From positions 1-64,000 of the forward strand of contig NC_027862.1 of NCBI RefSeq assembly GCF_000187245.1: DNA of 64,000 bases, written 5' to 3'. The DNA comes from Ogataea parapolymorpha DL-1. Taxonomy: Eukaryota; Ascomycota; Pichiomycetes; Pichiales; Pichiaceae. The notes beneath the pieces are model-generated. The model did no database searches, was not told the origin of the DNA, and saw nothing but the letters and a program-made list of their open reading frames with translations. Positions 1 through 9,067 of the stretch are shown in pieces. Each line of letters starts with the position of its first letter. The first letter of the stretch is position 1. The translations under genes were made by a program, and so were the position numbers.

Positions 1-1104
1 CTTGCTCCTCTACACAGGAACATTAATCTCTGCCGTCGGTAACATCCTCTCAACCCGATACTTCGGTCTGCCAATAAACATTGTTCATTCAACCCGTGAC
101 TCTACGGCCACCCCATTTGATCCCACGCTCCTCTGGCAACATGAATGCGTCTGCAAGACCGACGGCCTGGTCCCCTCCCTCGGAGCTGCTTCTTCGGTTG
201 GGCAACGAACGCTTCGATACAGTCGACTTTCCGATTCATAGCTGCAAACCCAACGTCCCGCTCAGTTGAGGCACTTTTCGGCACATCACCGACTAAACAC
301 GGCTCTACTCACTATCCCAATACCAGAACCTCCCGCTATAACACCAAGACCACCACCCGACATTGGTTTCCCCTCGTTTGCTAGCTCGCAGTGTATGCTT
401 TCGAGTGAAAACCTACTTAAAAAGTGCTATCCAACCGACTGCTTCTGGTCCAATCACGTCTCAGCTGGTGGATAAGCCTTCCAGTACTGGCAGGCTCTTA
501 AAAGGTGACATGGGACTTGGCCATCACCTGGGAGCCATCAAGTCTCTAGTCAAGCTTTGTCTAGCACCGCAATTCAGCTGAGGAGGACCCCGGTTTGACC
601 CTGACACGGCTCGCGTTCGGCGATGCAATTTACGAGCTCGGGCATTGTGAGCGCGGTTTTTGAATGAGTTCCAGCCCACGGAAATAAGCAATTGTGCGCA
701 AAAAAACCGAATCGCTGCTTTTTTCGAAATCTTACTTTTACACAAATTTGACGTGATTTGAAGAAAAATAGCATATCCTGTTATGAGAGAGGTGCATTCA
801 AAAAATTGTTTCTACCCGAAACCCTGCATACAAAAGCAGAGAACCCAATAAGTTATAGAGGTTGCGGGATTTAACAGCCCGCACTGCTTTTAAGCTTGAT
901 TGATCAAAAGAGCCAATAGGTGGGGACTATGCACCTTGGAAAGCCATACTTCTACAAACAGCAATCTCAAAAACCGATTTGGGAATCCAAAGACATGGCC
1001 GAGAATGCTCATGTTCACGGACTTTTCGCAGATCAGGTTGCCAGGCATATATAATTGAACAAGAAATCCACTTGGTCTTCATCAATTCTTAGTTACAATT
1101 CAAA
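1..1104. other. Gene-free left end and promoter of the first wall-protein gene
   Basis: No ATG-initiated reading frame here has a recognisable protein; the short frames overlap on both strands and resemble nothing. A short inverted repeat (TGCGGG at 863-868, CCCGCA at 878-883) is visible but unexplained. The last ~60 bp carry the TATA box of the gene starting at 1105. No tRNA or transposon signature was seen. Confidence 0.6.
1048..1054 (+). promoter_or_regulatory. TATA box of the 1105 wall-protein gene
   Basis: TATATAA lies 51 bp before the ATG at 1105, a usual spacing for a strongly expressed yeast wall-protein gene. Inferred from position and consensus only. Confidence 0.5.
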
Positions 1105-1839
1105 ATGAGATTCCTTTCGCTTTCCTCTGCTCTGACTGCTCTTGCTTCCCTCGCTGCTGCTGCAGACCTTACCACTTTCTCTCTTGTTATCAACAGGGAT
1201 GGAGCAATTTTCACCAAAGTTTTAACCTCCACTATTGGAAACACTGATGCCGGATATGCCCAGCAATATGTTACCAACACCAACATCCACGTTTACACCG
1301 TCGGAGATGCTCAGGCTTCCTCGTCTTTCTGGGCATACATTAACGGTGCTACCTCCACTGAATCTTCCTCTACTGCTACCTCCACTGCCGTGACCACTTC
1401 CTCTACTGGGGTCACCTCTTCGGAAGTTACCTCTGCTCCTCAATCCACTGAGGCTACTGCCACTACCTCCAGTGCTGCTGAGCTGACTACTGAGAGTGTT
1501 GTTCTGTACAAGAACAACCACGTCTTCACCAAGGTCGTCACCAACACCGTTGGCATTATCAACCCTGGCAGAGCCGCTGCCTCTGGAAATACTAATGTCC
1601 TGGCTTACACTATTGGTGACGCCAGCGGTTCTGCTGCCTTCTACTCTGCTCTGTACGAGAAAACTGCTGCAGCTCAGTCTTCTCAGTACTCTAGCAGCCC
1701 TGCAGCTGTCTCTTCAAGAAGCTCTGCAGCTGCCTCTTCTAGTGCCAAAATTGCTACTTACGAGGGTGCTGCTGCCGAGAATGTTGCTAAGGTCGGCATG
1801 GGTGCTTTGCTGTCGGGAATGGCCGTTCTTCTTATGTAA
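1105..1839 (+). CDS. GPI-anchored cell-wall protein with two copies of a ~55-residue module
   Basis: A 244-aa secreted protein. Residues 1-20 form a signal peptide ending in an Ala run. Residues 22-80 and 127-185 are diverged copies of one module: both read LTT-x-S-[VL]-V near the start, then FTKVxTxTxG and Y-T-[VI]-GDA before S-x-x-F. A Ser/Thr-rich spacer separates them and a second one (about 186-215) follows. The C-terminus is hydrophobic after small residues, as in a GPI-attachment signal. The same module occurs once in the protein at 6214-6693. I do not recognise it as a named domain. The likely role is a structural or adhesive wall mannoprotein; no catalytic residues are evident. The ATG at 1105 gives the complete signal peptide. 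Confidence 0.8.
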   Translation: MRFLSLSSALTALASLAAAADLTTFSLVINRDGAIFTKVLTSTIGNTDAGYAQQYVTNTNIHVYTVGDAQASSSFWAYINGATSTESSSTATSTAVTTSSTGVTSSEVTSAPQSTEATATTSSAAELTTESVVLYKNNHVFTKVVTNTVGIINPGRAAASGNTNVLAYTIGDASGSAAFYSALYEKTAAAQSSQYSSSPAAVSSRSSAAASSSAKIATYEGAAAENVAKVGMGALLSGMAVLLM

Positions 1840-2009
1840 GTTGTGATGCGGTCTCTATAGCTTTCAAATACATCTTGCAAAGCTAGTTAATTCTTTGATA
1901 TCTCAACTCGCAATTACTGATTGACTTCAATAGTATGGCTAATATAATTACTTTTCAACTAAATCAGTAAATTATAGTTTGCTTTACCATATTAAAAAAT
2001 TAGTTGATT

Positions 2010-3104
2010 CTAATCAAAAGGATTGGTTCCAGTAGCCTCTGTTCTGAGCGATCTTCCATCATAGTTGTGGTCCTCATGTTTTCCACGAGGGAGCGACTCC
2101 ATAGGTAGATTCTCGTTAGCCAGCTTGTTCTGTTCCTTGACCTTTCTTCTGTTTCTGGCCATGAAAATGTACGCAGCGATTCCTCCAACTAGTCCAACAA
2201 CAACGACAGGAACCACCACTGCTGGAGCAATCACAGAGGCCTTACTTTTGTGGCTGGACGACTTTGACGTTGAGGTAGCGGTAGAAGTGGAGCTCGAAGT
2301 GGTAGAAGAACTGCTACTGCTGCTAGAACCGTTGTCTGATGGTACTCTCTCAATACTTCCCTGTGATGAGACAAGCTTCACAGCAGGTCCTTTGTAACTG
2401 CTGTATTTGCTTGAAAGGTCATCATTATCAAGGAAAGGAGTCAACACAATTTGCACCCAGCCATCATTTCCCTCGTCTATCCAATCCGAGTCTATAGTGA
2501 GTGCTATATAACCATCCGAATTGGGAGAGTAGTCAGTGGTGTAGAAGGCAGAAGAGTTTGTGTCTTCTGAATATGATCGCAGACGAAGTTGGACTTTGGA
2601 AATTCCGTCATCATCGTTATCTGGGTTCCAGTAGAGAGGATTCCAGGTAATCCAATACGTCTCGCCAGCGACAAAGCTGGTAGCGTTTGAGATACACAAC
2701 GGATTGCTGCTTGATGGAACACGCTCGTTCATACAGCGTAAAACCGGTGGAGCAGCTAGTGGAGTAGGGTACGCAGTGTTTGTAGGGGTCGGCGAAGCAG
2801 AAGTAGTGGAGCCATCAGACACAGTGGGGGTAATGGCATACGGAATACCAGAGCTGTCAAGAGACACCCAGGCAGTTGCCGATGAGGTGACAGGAGAAGC
2901 ATCCACCGTAACTCCATCAATAGCGTAAGGTGTAAACGTCGTAGTGGTGGTGCCCGTTGTAGTGGTCCACACAGAATCCGTGAGAGCAGTAGTTGTTGCA
3001 TCTCTTTTAGCTAGAGGCACCACTGCGGGTTTCCTCTTAAGAAGGGCGCCTTCAGTAGTTCTCAAGCATATTGCAAGAAGAGGTAAGGCCGTCGTAAATC
3101 TCAT
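2010..3104 (-). CDS. PSG1: PSG1-like type I membrane protein (Pma1 stabilisation in the Golgi)
   Basis: A 364-aa type I membrane protein. It has a signal peptide (about 1-19), two Lys-Arg sites at 23-24 and 33-34 that fit Kex2 cleavage, a Thr-rich stretch, a lumenal domain with paired cysteines (C124, C137) and the motif GETYWITW (148-155), a Ser-rich stalk, one membrane segment (about 290-315) and a basic cytosolic tail. The order of WVSL (79-82), the cysteine-flanked segment and the TYW-x-TW motif matches what I recall of S. cerevisiae Psg1 (YKL077W), which protects the plasma-membrane ATPase Pma1 in the Golgi and is processed by Kex2. The Ser-rich stalk is longer than I would expect. The name rests on motif order, not an alignment. 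Confidence 0.68.
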   Translation of the reverse strand: MRFTTALPLLAICLRTTEGALLKRKPAVVPLAKRDATTTALTDSVWTTTTGTTTTTFTPYAIDGVTVDASPVTSSATAWVSLDSSGIPYAITPTVSDGSTTSASPTPTNTAYPTPLAAPPVLRCMNERVPSSSNPLCISNATSFVAGETYWITWNPLYWNPDNDDDGISKVQLRLRSYSEDTNSSAFYTTDYSPNSDGYIALTIDSDWIDEGNDGWVQIVLTPFLDNDDLSSKYSSYKGPAVKLVSSQGSIERVPSDNGSSSSSSSSTTSSSTSTATSTSKSSSHKSKASVIAPAVVVPVVVVGLVGGIAAYIFMARNRRKVKEQNKLANENLPMESLPRGKHEDHNYDGRSLRTEATGTNPFD

Positions 3105-3691
3105 GATTGGTGAGTAAAAATTGAGGTTACCTGAATTTTTTCGAATCTGGCTTGCAAAAATCTCCTCAAATGTGGGCGGAAGGACTGATGGGAAAGATAT
3201 TTTTTACATCCTAAATCCGGAAAAGACTTCTTTGGTAAAAGGGTAAATATGACCACAGAACGTAAGATTTACTAATTACCAGGCCCACATAAGCACGGCA
3301 GATGGTTGCAGCTTGTGAGGGATTTTGAATCCTAGCCAATGAAGCGAGGGTGGCAGCCGGCAAACGGATCCCGGACCCTGCGTGCCAAGAAACAATAATG
3401 TCGGCATTTGTATTTTTTTTGGGCAATGCCAATTTTCTGGCTTTTTCCGGAAATCATTTTAAGTGACACAAGACCCTGAATAATAAAGCTGAGCTCAAAA
3501 GCACAATCCTGATTTGAAAGACGCAGATATCTAAATAAGGCAGGCGATATTTGCGATAAGTCCTTTCCTATTGGCTGCAGCTAGCAAACAACCCAGGTCT
3601 CGGTAACATTGTGGACCGACTACGGGTTGCACAAGGATCACCATAAGCAAAGAAAATTTTCACTGTCCTAGGTAGCTTCTTTTCTCTCAAA
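3105..3691. other. Divergent promoter region between the PSG1-like gene and the 3692 wall-protein gene
   Basis: 587 bp with no supportable gene; the short frames lack ATG starts or any similarity. It must contain both promoters. No clear TATA box or repeat stands out. Confidence 0.5.
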
Positions 3692-4432
3692 ATGCTTGCT
3701 AAGACACTTCTCCAAACGTCAGGACTTTTGCTCACTCAGCTGGGAGCCGCTTTCGCAGCTTCTTCTGAGTTTATTATGTATGGTGGTCTCCATTCATCTG
3801 ATTTTCCACCAGGATCCTCTGTTGTCCTTCAATATAACAAAGACAACATTGTGGGAGTCTTCCCTGACTGCTCGACCTGCTACAACTTCACCGGATTTAT
3901 CACCGACGAAGGCTATTACGAGATCACTCAGACCTCACAGGGCTACTTAGACAATCCACTCTATTGGACTATTAACGACGACACTGGTTTGGTGACTGTC
4001 AACACCACCGGTTCCACTGAGCCAATTGTGATCCAAACTCACTTTGTCTACTACAGCGGAACGATGCTTTACTCCTTTAAAGAAGTCGATTACAACTCGA
4101 CGTACTACTTGTACTTCCAAGGAATTGATGGTGGACTTTCCGACCTTGGCACTAACTACACTGCTACATTGGTGCCAAGATTTGCTAATGGATCTTACTA
4201 TATGTCCTACCAGCCAGACGAGGCAACAACAACTGATGAATTGTCTACCACCATGAGTCACATTCTTGGTAGCTCTACCTCATCCAGCTCCTCTAGCACA
4301 TCGAGCAGTTCTTCAACCTCTACTTCGTCCGCAAGCTCCACCTCGAGCTCCTCCTCATCCGCAGGAGCGGCAACACTGGCCGGTGTCTCTTTTGGAGGTG
4401 CTGCTTTGCTTCTGATGAGCCTTGTGTTCTGA
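3692..4432 (+). CDS. GPI-anchored cell-surface protein, family not recognised
   Basis: A 246-aa secreted protein: signal peptide about 1-22 (ending AAFAAS), a Tyr-rich, beta-type ectodomain (about 24-180) with several N-x-S/T sites and one close cysteine pair (CSTC), a dense Ser/Thr tract (about 190-225), then small residues and a hydrophobic tail typical of GPI attachment. It lies 25 bp from the stop of the convergent MFS gene. It lacks the module shared by the proteins at 1105 and 6214. The architecture suggests a wall mannoprotein or minor adhesin; I recognise no catalytic domain and give no function. Confidence 0.75.
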   Translation: MLAKTLLQTSGLLLTQLGAAFAASSEFIMYGGLHSSDFPPGSSVVLQYNKDNIVGVFPDCSTCYNFTGFITDEGYYEITQTSQGYLDNPLYWTINDDTGLVTVNTTGSTEPIVIQTHFVYYSGTMLYSFKEVDYNSTYYLYFQGIDGGLSDLGTNYTATLVPRFANGSYYMSYQPDEATTTDELSTTMSHILGSSTSSSSSSTSSSSSTSTSSASSTSSSSSSAGAATLAGVSFGGAALLLMSLVF

Positions 4433-4457
4433 TTACCTATATAGGTCAATATACTGT

Positions 4458-5960
4458 CTAGTTGGCAATCACGCGTGAATGTAGGAGCGTAAACAACGAA
4501 ATCAAGGCAAGAAGCCACCAGAAGATTGTTTGTAGTCCCAGATTATTGAACAGAGACCTCACCCAAGAAGTCAACATTGTTCCAAAATAACCCATTCCAG
4601 CATATGCTGCCATTGCAATTGCCGTTTGAATATTACGGTCTTCGGAAGAAACATGAATGTTCAGCAATGTAGCTGCAAGTGCGAGTCCAATAAAAAAGAA
4701 TGTGTTCTGTGCCAGGAGCAAAACATAAAGGAAGCCGTAGTAGGCGGATTGAGAAATTCCTGTCACGTCTGGAGCAACAAAGACAAAGAATGGCAGGAAA
4801 AAGAAGGCGAAAATGAAGCTGGCGAGACTGATGCGGTAGCCACCAAGAATAGCACCATATTTTGCGGCGAGAGGCACGGCTATAATGGTCACTATGATGG
4901 CAACCACCAGACATCTAATCACAATACTAGGTAAATCCACCCAGCTAATTCCACATCCTCCTTTGAACATGAAGGGAAACCCAATGGACTCTTTTTTCAA
5001 CGATTCTGTGAAGTAAGAGTCAGAAAGCTTTACAAACACTGCAGATAGATAACCAAACAAAGTATGCGAGATTATCATCTGAATCAGCTTTGGTCTGCTG
5101 TACGAGGAAAAAACAGGAGCAGAACTGTCTTCTGCGGAGCCCGTAGGGTCTTGAAGCTCGATGTCGTCCTCGCCATTCACGAGACCATCATTTGCCGTAT
5201 CAAACTTGCGGCTGTAAGTCCCTTTGGACGAAGAGAGACCAAGCTTCTCTCTAATGACGTTGCCAAAGGCAAGCCCCCTATCTGCCTGGTGGTCGAGATA
5301 TGGATGAGTTTCCTCGAAAAAGAGGAACGTTAAAAGTGCCGTAAAAAGCAGAATGATGGCCAGCACAATGTTAGGGAGTGCAAACGGAAAGACCTTGATG
5401 AACCGTCTGTCAGGCGGAGCATCAGCAGGAGGTGGTCCATTCCATGGAGTAATGAGATTATTGCCAATGAGGGGTCCAAGCCACGATCCCACGAAATAGG
5501 AGACCGGGATGGTTAAAAATGCCAAAGCTTGGTGGTTGAGTGATGGCGTCACCTCTCCTAAAGCAGTTCTCACCAGAGTGTGATTGGCATTGAGCAGACT
5601 AGCGGCAAATTTTGCTATCCAAATCAGATAGAATTTTCTTCCAAAGCCGTAGAGCAGCATAGCAAAGGCCAAAGAAATCAGGCCTATCAGCAGGATTGGC
5701 TTGCGGCCGTAACGTTCGGCCTGGAAGGCCCAGAAGATGTATGTAAGGACTTGTGGGGCACCGTCGGCAAAAGCAAGGTAGCCAATATATTTGAGCACTT
5801 CATCATGGGCTTTGGCCGTGTGGAAACTCTTGATAATATGCCAAATGTAGCATTCTGTTGAAAGCTCTGCTGTATACTGAGCGACTTGTATGAGCAGCAA
5901 GAAGCCGACTTGGAGCTTTGGAAAGCCAGACACCTGCTCTCTAAGGTCCACTCTTTTCAT
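4458..5960 (-). CDS. MFS transporter, YCR023C/ZIF-like family
   Basis: A 500-aa protein with about 12 membrane segments. The loop after the second segment reads ERYGRKPILL, a form of MFS motif A (DRxGRK). A long hydrophilic loop divides the two halves. The start at 5960 (MKRVDLRE) is chosen because the 20 codons upstream are not needed for the fold and begin with a weaker ATG. The nearest family I recall is vacuolar S. cerevisiae YCR023C and plant zinc-induced facilitator-like carriers; substrate unknown. It is clearly paralogous to the gene at 6950, sharing the middle-loop layout and the C-terminal FWW-[LM]-LAL segment. Confidence 0.8.
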   Translation of the reverse strand: MKRVDLREQVSGFPKLQVGFLLLIQVAQYTAELSTECYIWHIIKSFHTAKAHDEVLKYIGYLAFADGAPQVLTYIFWAFQAERYGRKPILLIGLISLAFAMLLYGFGRKFYLIWIAKFAASLLNANHTLVRTALGEVTPSLNHQALAFLTIPVSYFVGSWLGPLIGNNLITPWNGPPPADAPPDRRFIKVFPFALPNIVLAIILLFTALLTFLFFEETHPYLDHQADRGLAFGNVIREKLGLSSSKGTYSRKFDTANDGLVNGEDDIELQDPTGSAEDSSAPVFSSYSRPKLIQMIISHTLFGYLSAVFVKLSDSYFTESLKKESIGFPFMFKGGCGISWVDLPSIVIRCLVVAIIVTIIAVPLAAKYGAILGGYRISLASFIFAFFFLPFFVFVAPDVTGISQSAYYGFLYVLLLAQNTFFFIGLALAATLLNIHVSSEDRNIQTAIAMAAYAGMGYFGTMLTSWVRSLFNNLGLQTIFWWLLALISLFTLLHSRVIAN

Positions 5961-6213
5961 GTTGAATTGAAAAACACCTGATTGTAGGTGGAAATAAAAA
6001 GGGTAGCAAGAAACGGGCATTATAATTCCGCGTTACGCAGGTGCGTGCTAAGACTGTAAGTGCATGAAGTGCAAAGCCATCGGCAAGCCCTCCACGGCAT
6101 GCTCGGGAATGCAATCTTCTGCAATGACGTTGATCAACGTCGGGTGCACCAGCCTTTACGGAATTACTATTTTCAGGCATCCAGCCAAAATTAGATCAGG
6201 CTACTTGAATCTA

Positions 6214-6693
6214 TTATAGCAACATAAGACAGACAGATAGACCCATAGCAGCGGAAATTGTTCCCAGTTGCAAACCTGCTGCTCCGTTAGAGCTGCTGGT
6301 CGACGATGAGGACGACTCTGTGCTAGTTTCAGAGGCCGAGGTAGAAGTCTCCTTCTCAGAAGAGCTGGATTCTGTGGTAGTGGTGGCTGTGGCCTTTGCA
6401 CTAGCTGCCGAAGCAGACGACTCGGATGCCAGGACTGAAGCCCTGCTGTAGAAAGAAGCCGAACCAGATGAATCACCAATAGTATAAGCAAGGATGTTGC
6501 TGTCACTCACATACTGATTCACATAGTCGATAGACTGGCCAACGGTGGAAGTCATCACCTTGGTGAAAAATGCACCGTATCTGGAGATGACAAGGGAGTA
6601 TGTAGTGACAGCAGCAGAGGCGGTGTCTGTTGACGTAGCACCCATTGAAAGGCCAGAAAGGGCAAGGACGGAAGCAAGGTTTTGGAACTTCAT
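6214..6693 (-). CDS. Small GPI-anchored wall protein, single-module paralogue of the 1105 gene
   Basis: A 159-aa protein starting at 6693; the frame is open further upstream, but only this ATG places a signal peptide at the N-terminus. Residues 29-83 are one copy of the module seen twice in the protein at 1105 (TTYSLVIS, FFTKVMTSTVG, YTIGDSSGSASFYS). A Ser/Thr/Glu-rich stretch and a C-terminal hydrophobic GPI-type tail follow. It is divergent from the MFS gene at 6950 (256 bp between starts). It is likely a wall protein that arose by duplication and module loss, or is the ancestral single-module form. Confidence 0.78.
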   Translation of the reverse strand: MKFQNLASVLALSGLSMGATSTDTASAAVTTYSLVISRYGAFFTKVMTSTVGQSIDYVNQYVSDSNILAYTIGDSSGSASFYSRASVLASESSASAASAKATATTTTESSSSEKETSTSASETSTESSSSSTSSSNGAAGLQLGTISAAMGLSVCLMLL

Positions 6694-6949
6694 GTTGTAG
6701 ATGAAAATTGAAGATTGGGTGAAGTATAAGTTACGAATTTGTTCCACTTTTTTTCTGGAGTCCCTTTCGAGGGAGGGTCCAGCACCTTTCAAATGCGGAC
6801 TGCACGGACTCATCGGTGATTATTCTTTTTTCCTTGGATGCACGACGGCTTTCCTTTTTTCGCGCTCATGCAGCACCGAGTGGCACAGGGGCAGCCGGTA
6901 TTCCACAATTGAGGTGGAAAAGACCCCCAGTCAAGGTGGTTGGTTGACT

Positions 6950-8404
6950 ATGATTGAGATATTGGCTGACTTCCCACTGTTTCAGGTGGCGATCGTGTCC
7001 ATGGTGAGGCTGGTGGACTCCATTGGGGAAACGTCCACGTTTCCCTACATGTACCATCTAGTCAAGTATGTCACGGCCACTTCAGATGAGAGCGAAATCA
7101 CAGTGTACATCTCGTATCTGTCTGCAACTGGGAGTCTCTTCCATATCATCTTCAACCTTTTCTGGGGTTTCCAGGCAGACTATTGGGGCCGGAAAAACGT
7201 TCTGCTTATTAGTTTGGTTGGACAGGCTGCTTCGATGCTGATAATTGCAAACAGCACAAGCTTCACCGGCCTGCTTGTCTCAAGAATTGTTTTTGCTGTC
7301 ACAAACAACACTCTGTCGACAATTCGGACTATTCTCGGAGAAATTGCTCACGAAAAACGGCACCAATCGCTGGCGTTTTCAATTGTGCCGCTTTTCTACA
7401 ATCTTGGGTTCATGATTGGGCCTTTTCTGAGCTCTCAGCTGATTACCATACCCAGCAACACGGACGATTTTGGCGACCGTCCTTTTTTCACGGCCAACAT
7501 TGTGATAGCAGCTTTGATTTTCCTGGTTTGCGTTATAGCGTTCCTTTTCTTGCAAGAAACACACCAGCAAATAAAGCAAAAGTCTGACTTTGGCCTGGCT
7601 TTGGGAAATAGCATTCGCAGCAAGCTAGGTTTCAGCGAACGCATAATAAAGGAGGATCCGTTTGAAATAGAACTTGATGACGGCCTACTTAGCGAGCAAG
7701 AGACTGAGCCAGAGATTGAGCTTGCGGCCGATCCAACATCTGAACCAGCAACGAAACCCAAAAATAAATTTGGACTAAACTCAAAGATTATCCATATCAT
7801 AATCAGCCAGTGCTTCTTGATGTCGCACATTCTGATTTACTCTCATTTCCTCCCGGTTTTTCTGTCCGCTCCCTTCCAGCCTGAAAGCTTGCATTTCCCT
7901 CTTGGGTTAAAGGGCGGTCTGGGCATGTCATATAAACAGGTGGGAACCATGCTTTCCGTTGGAGGACTGGTAGGAATCATAATGGTCCTCTTCCTTTCCC
8001 CTATACTGGAACAAAAATTTGGCATATTGCGAGCATACCGTCTTGGCGTCTCTGTGTTCACAATAGCCTACTTTGTGCTCCCTCTTGCAGCATTCGGCGA
8101 GAGGAAAAATGACACCATTGTCTCTACTGTTCTGTCGTACATCAGCGTGTTGCTGAAGGAAATTGGAGGAGTCATATGTTTCCCATATATCTTCATTCTT
8201 CTCCATCGTGCTACGCCACCGGAAAGCGTTTCCTTCCTGAATGGTGTGGCGATGAGCGCAAGTGGTATCGCCTCGTTTGTGGCACCATTGATTGGTGCTA
8301 GAGTACTAGCGTGGTCAAATAGAAACAGCGTGGCCACCTTGTTCTGGTGGATGTTGGCTCTCTATGCTGCCTTTTCTCTTGCACACACGATCGCATTGAA
8401 ATAA
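6950..8404 (+). CDS. MFS transporter, paralogue of the 4458-5960 gene
   Basis: A 484-aa polytopic protein. The frame is open from 6701, but residues before the ATG at 6950 do not resemble a transporter, whereas MIEILADFPLFQ aligns with the N-terminus of the paralogue. Motif A appears as ADYWGRKNVLL, so the usual Arg-Tyr-Gly is partly altered. A central acidic loop rich in Glu and Pro joins the halves, and the last membrane segment carries FWWMLAL. Same YCR023C/ZIF-like family as the neighbour; substrate unknown. The two transporters and the two module-bearing wall proteins are interleaved, which suggests local duplication and inversion. Confidence 0.78.
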   Translation: MIEILADFPLFQVAIVSMVRLVDSIGETSTFPYMYHLVKYVTATSDESEITVYISYLSATGSLFHIIFNLFWGFQADYWGRKNVLLISLVGQAASMLIIANSTSFTGLLVSRIVFAVTNNTLSTIRTILGEIAHEKRHQSLAFSIVPLFYNLGFMIGPFLSSQLITIPSNTDDFGDRPFFTANIVIAALIFLVCVIAFLFLQETHQQIKQKSDFGLALGNSIRSKLGFSERIIKEDPFEIELDDGLLSEQETEPEIELAADPTSEPATKPKNKFGLNSKIIHIIISQCFLMSHILIYSHFLPVFLSAPFQPESLHFPLGLKGGLGMSYKQVGTMLSVGGLVGIIMVLFLSPILEQKFGILRAYRLGVSVFTIAYFVLPLAAFGERKNDTIVSTVLSYISVLLKEIGGVICFPYIFILLHRATPPESVSFLNGVAMSASGIASFVAPLIGARVLAWSNRNSVATLFWWMLALYAAFSLAHTIALK

Positions 8405-9067
8405 TATAGAGTATTTGCATTTGAGCGGCAACTGACATATCAATAGTGGTTAGGACTGTAGCATTAGAATAGAGTCATGTTAATGCGTTGTATGTTTACG
8501 TGTGTGATTTGAGTTCTCCATGAGATGGGTGGTGCAAATCCGCGGCCATCAAAGCCAAACATCAGGTCCTGGCCTAATATCACCATCAATCTGTTTATTC
8601 CAGAAGCTTTTGATGGGACAGAATACTGCCCCGCCGGTTGTTTGAATTTTCGTTCATTTGCCTTGAACGAATAGTTTTAAGTATACTATTTATCTGCCAT
8701 ATCATCTTAGATTCATCATCTAAACATAATTCTTAATAGAACGTCTTGCAATATCGCCGACATTCCAGCATACTGGCTGAAAATTAGAATAGACGACATT
8801 CTGATCTCTTGATTCTCGTAACTATGTCCTGTTTGTAGGAACATCGTAGACTTATGGTCCAGTGTTTTCAATGTGGAGACAAGAGGTAACGTTTCAAAGC
8901 TGGTCGTCAATTGGTTTCATCTGTTGACTAATGTTACAAATAACGTGTCATAACTTCAGCAAATCATTAGTTTTCATCTACTTCGGAAAGATTTATCTCG
9001 ATAAAAATAAAAATCGATCATAATAAAATCTGTTTTCTGCGAACTAAAACTTACACGTGATCAGATC
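8405..9067. other. AT-rich convergent spacer between the MFS gene and the permease gene
   Basis: 663 bp between two converging genes with no promoter requirement and no coding frame of note. It becomes increasingly AT-rich toward 9030. A reverse-strand box C-like sequence (8713-8719) has no partner box D at a normal distance. I see no feature I can support. Confidence 0.5.

Noticed and set aside
3211..3432. A 73-codon frame upstream of the PSG1-like gene
   Set aside because: No similarity, and it lies in the divergent promoter.
8713..8719. A reverse-strand box C-like ATGATGA
   Set aside because: The nearest box D on that strand is about 150 bases away and no terminal stem forms.
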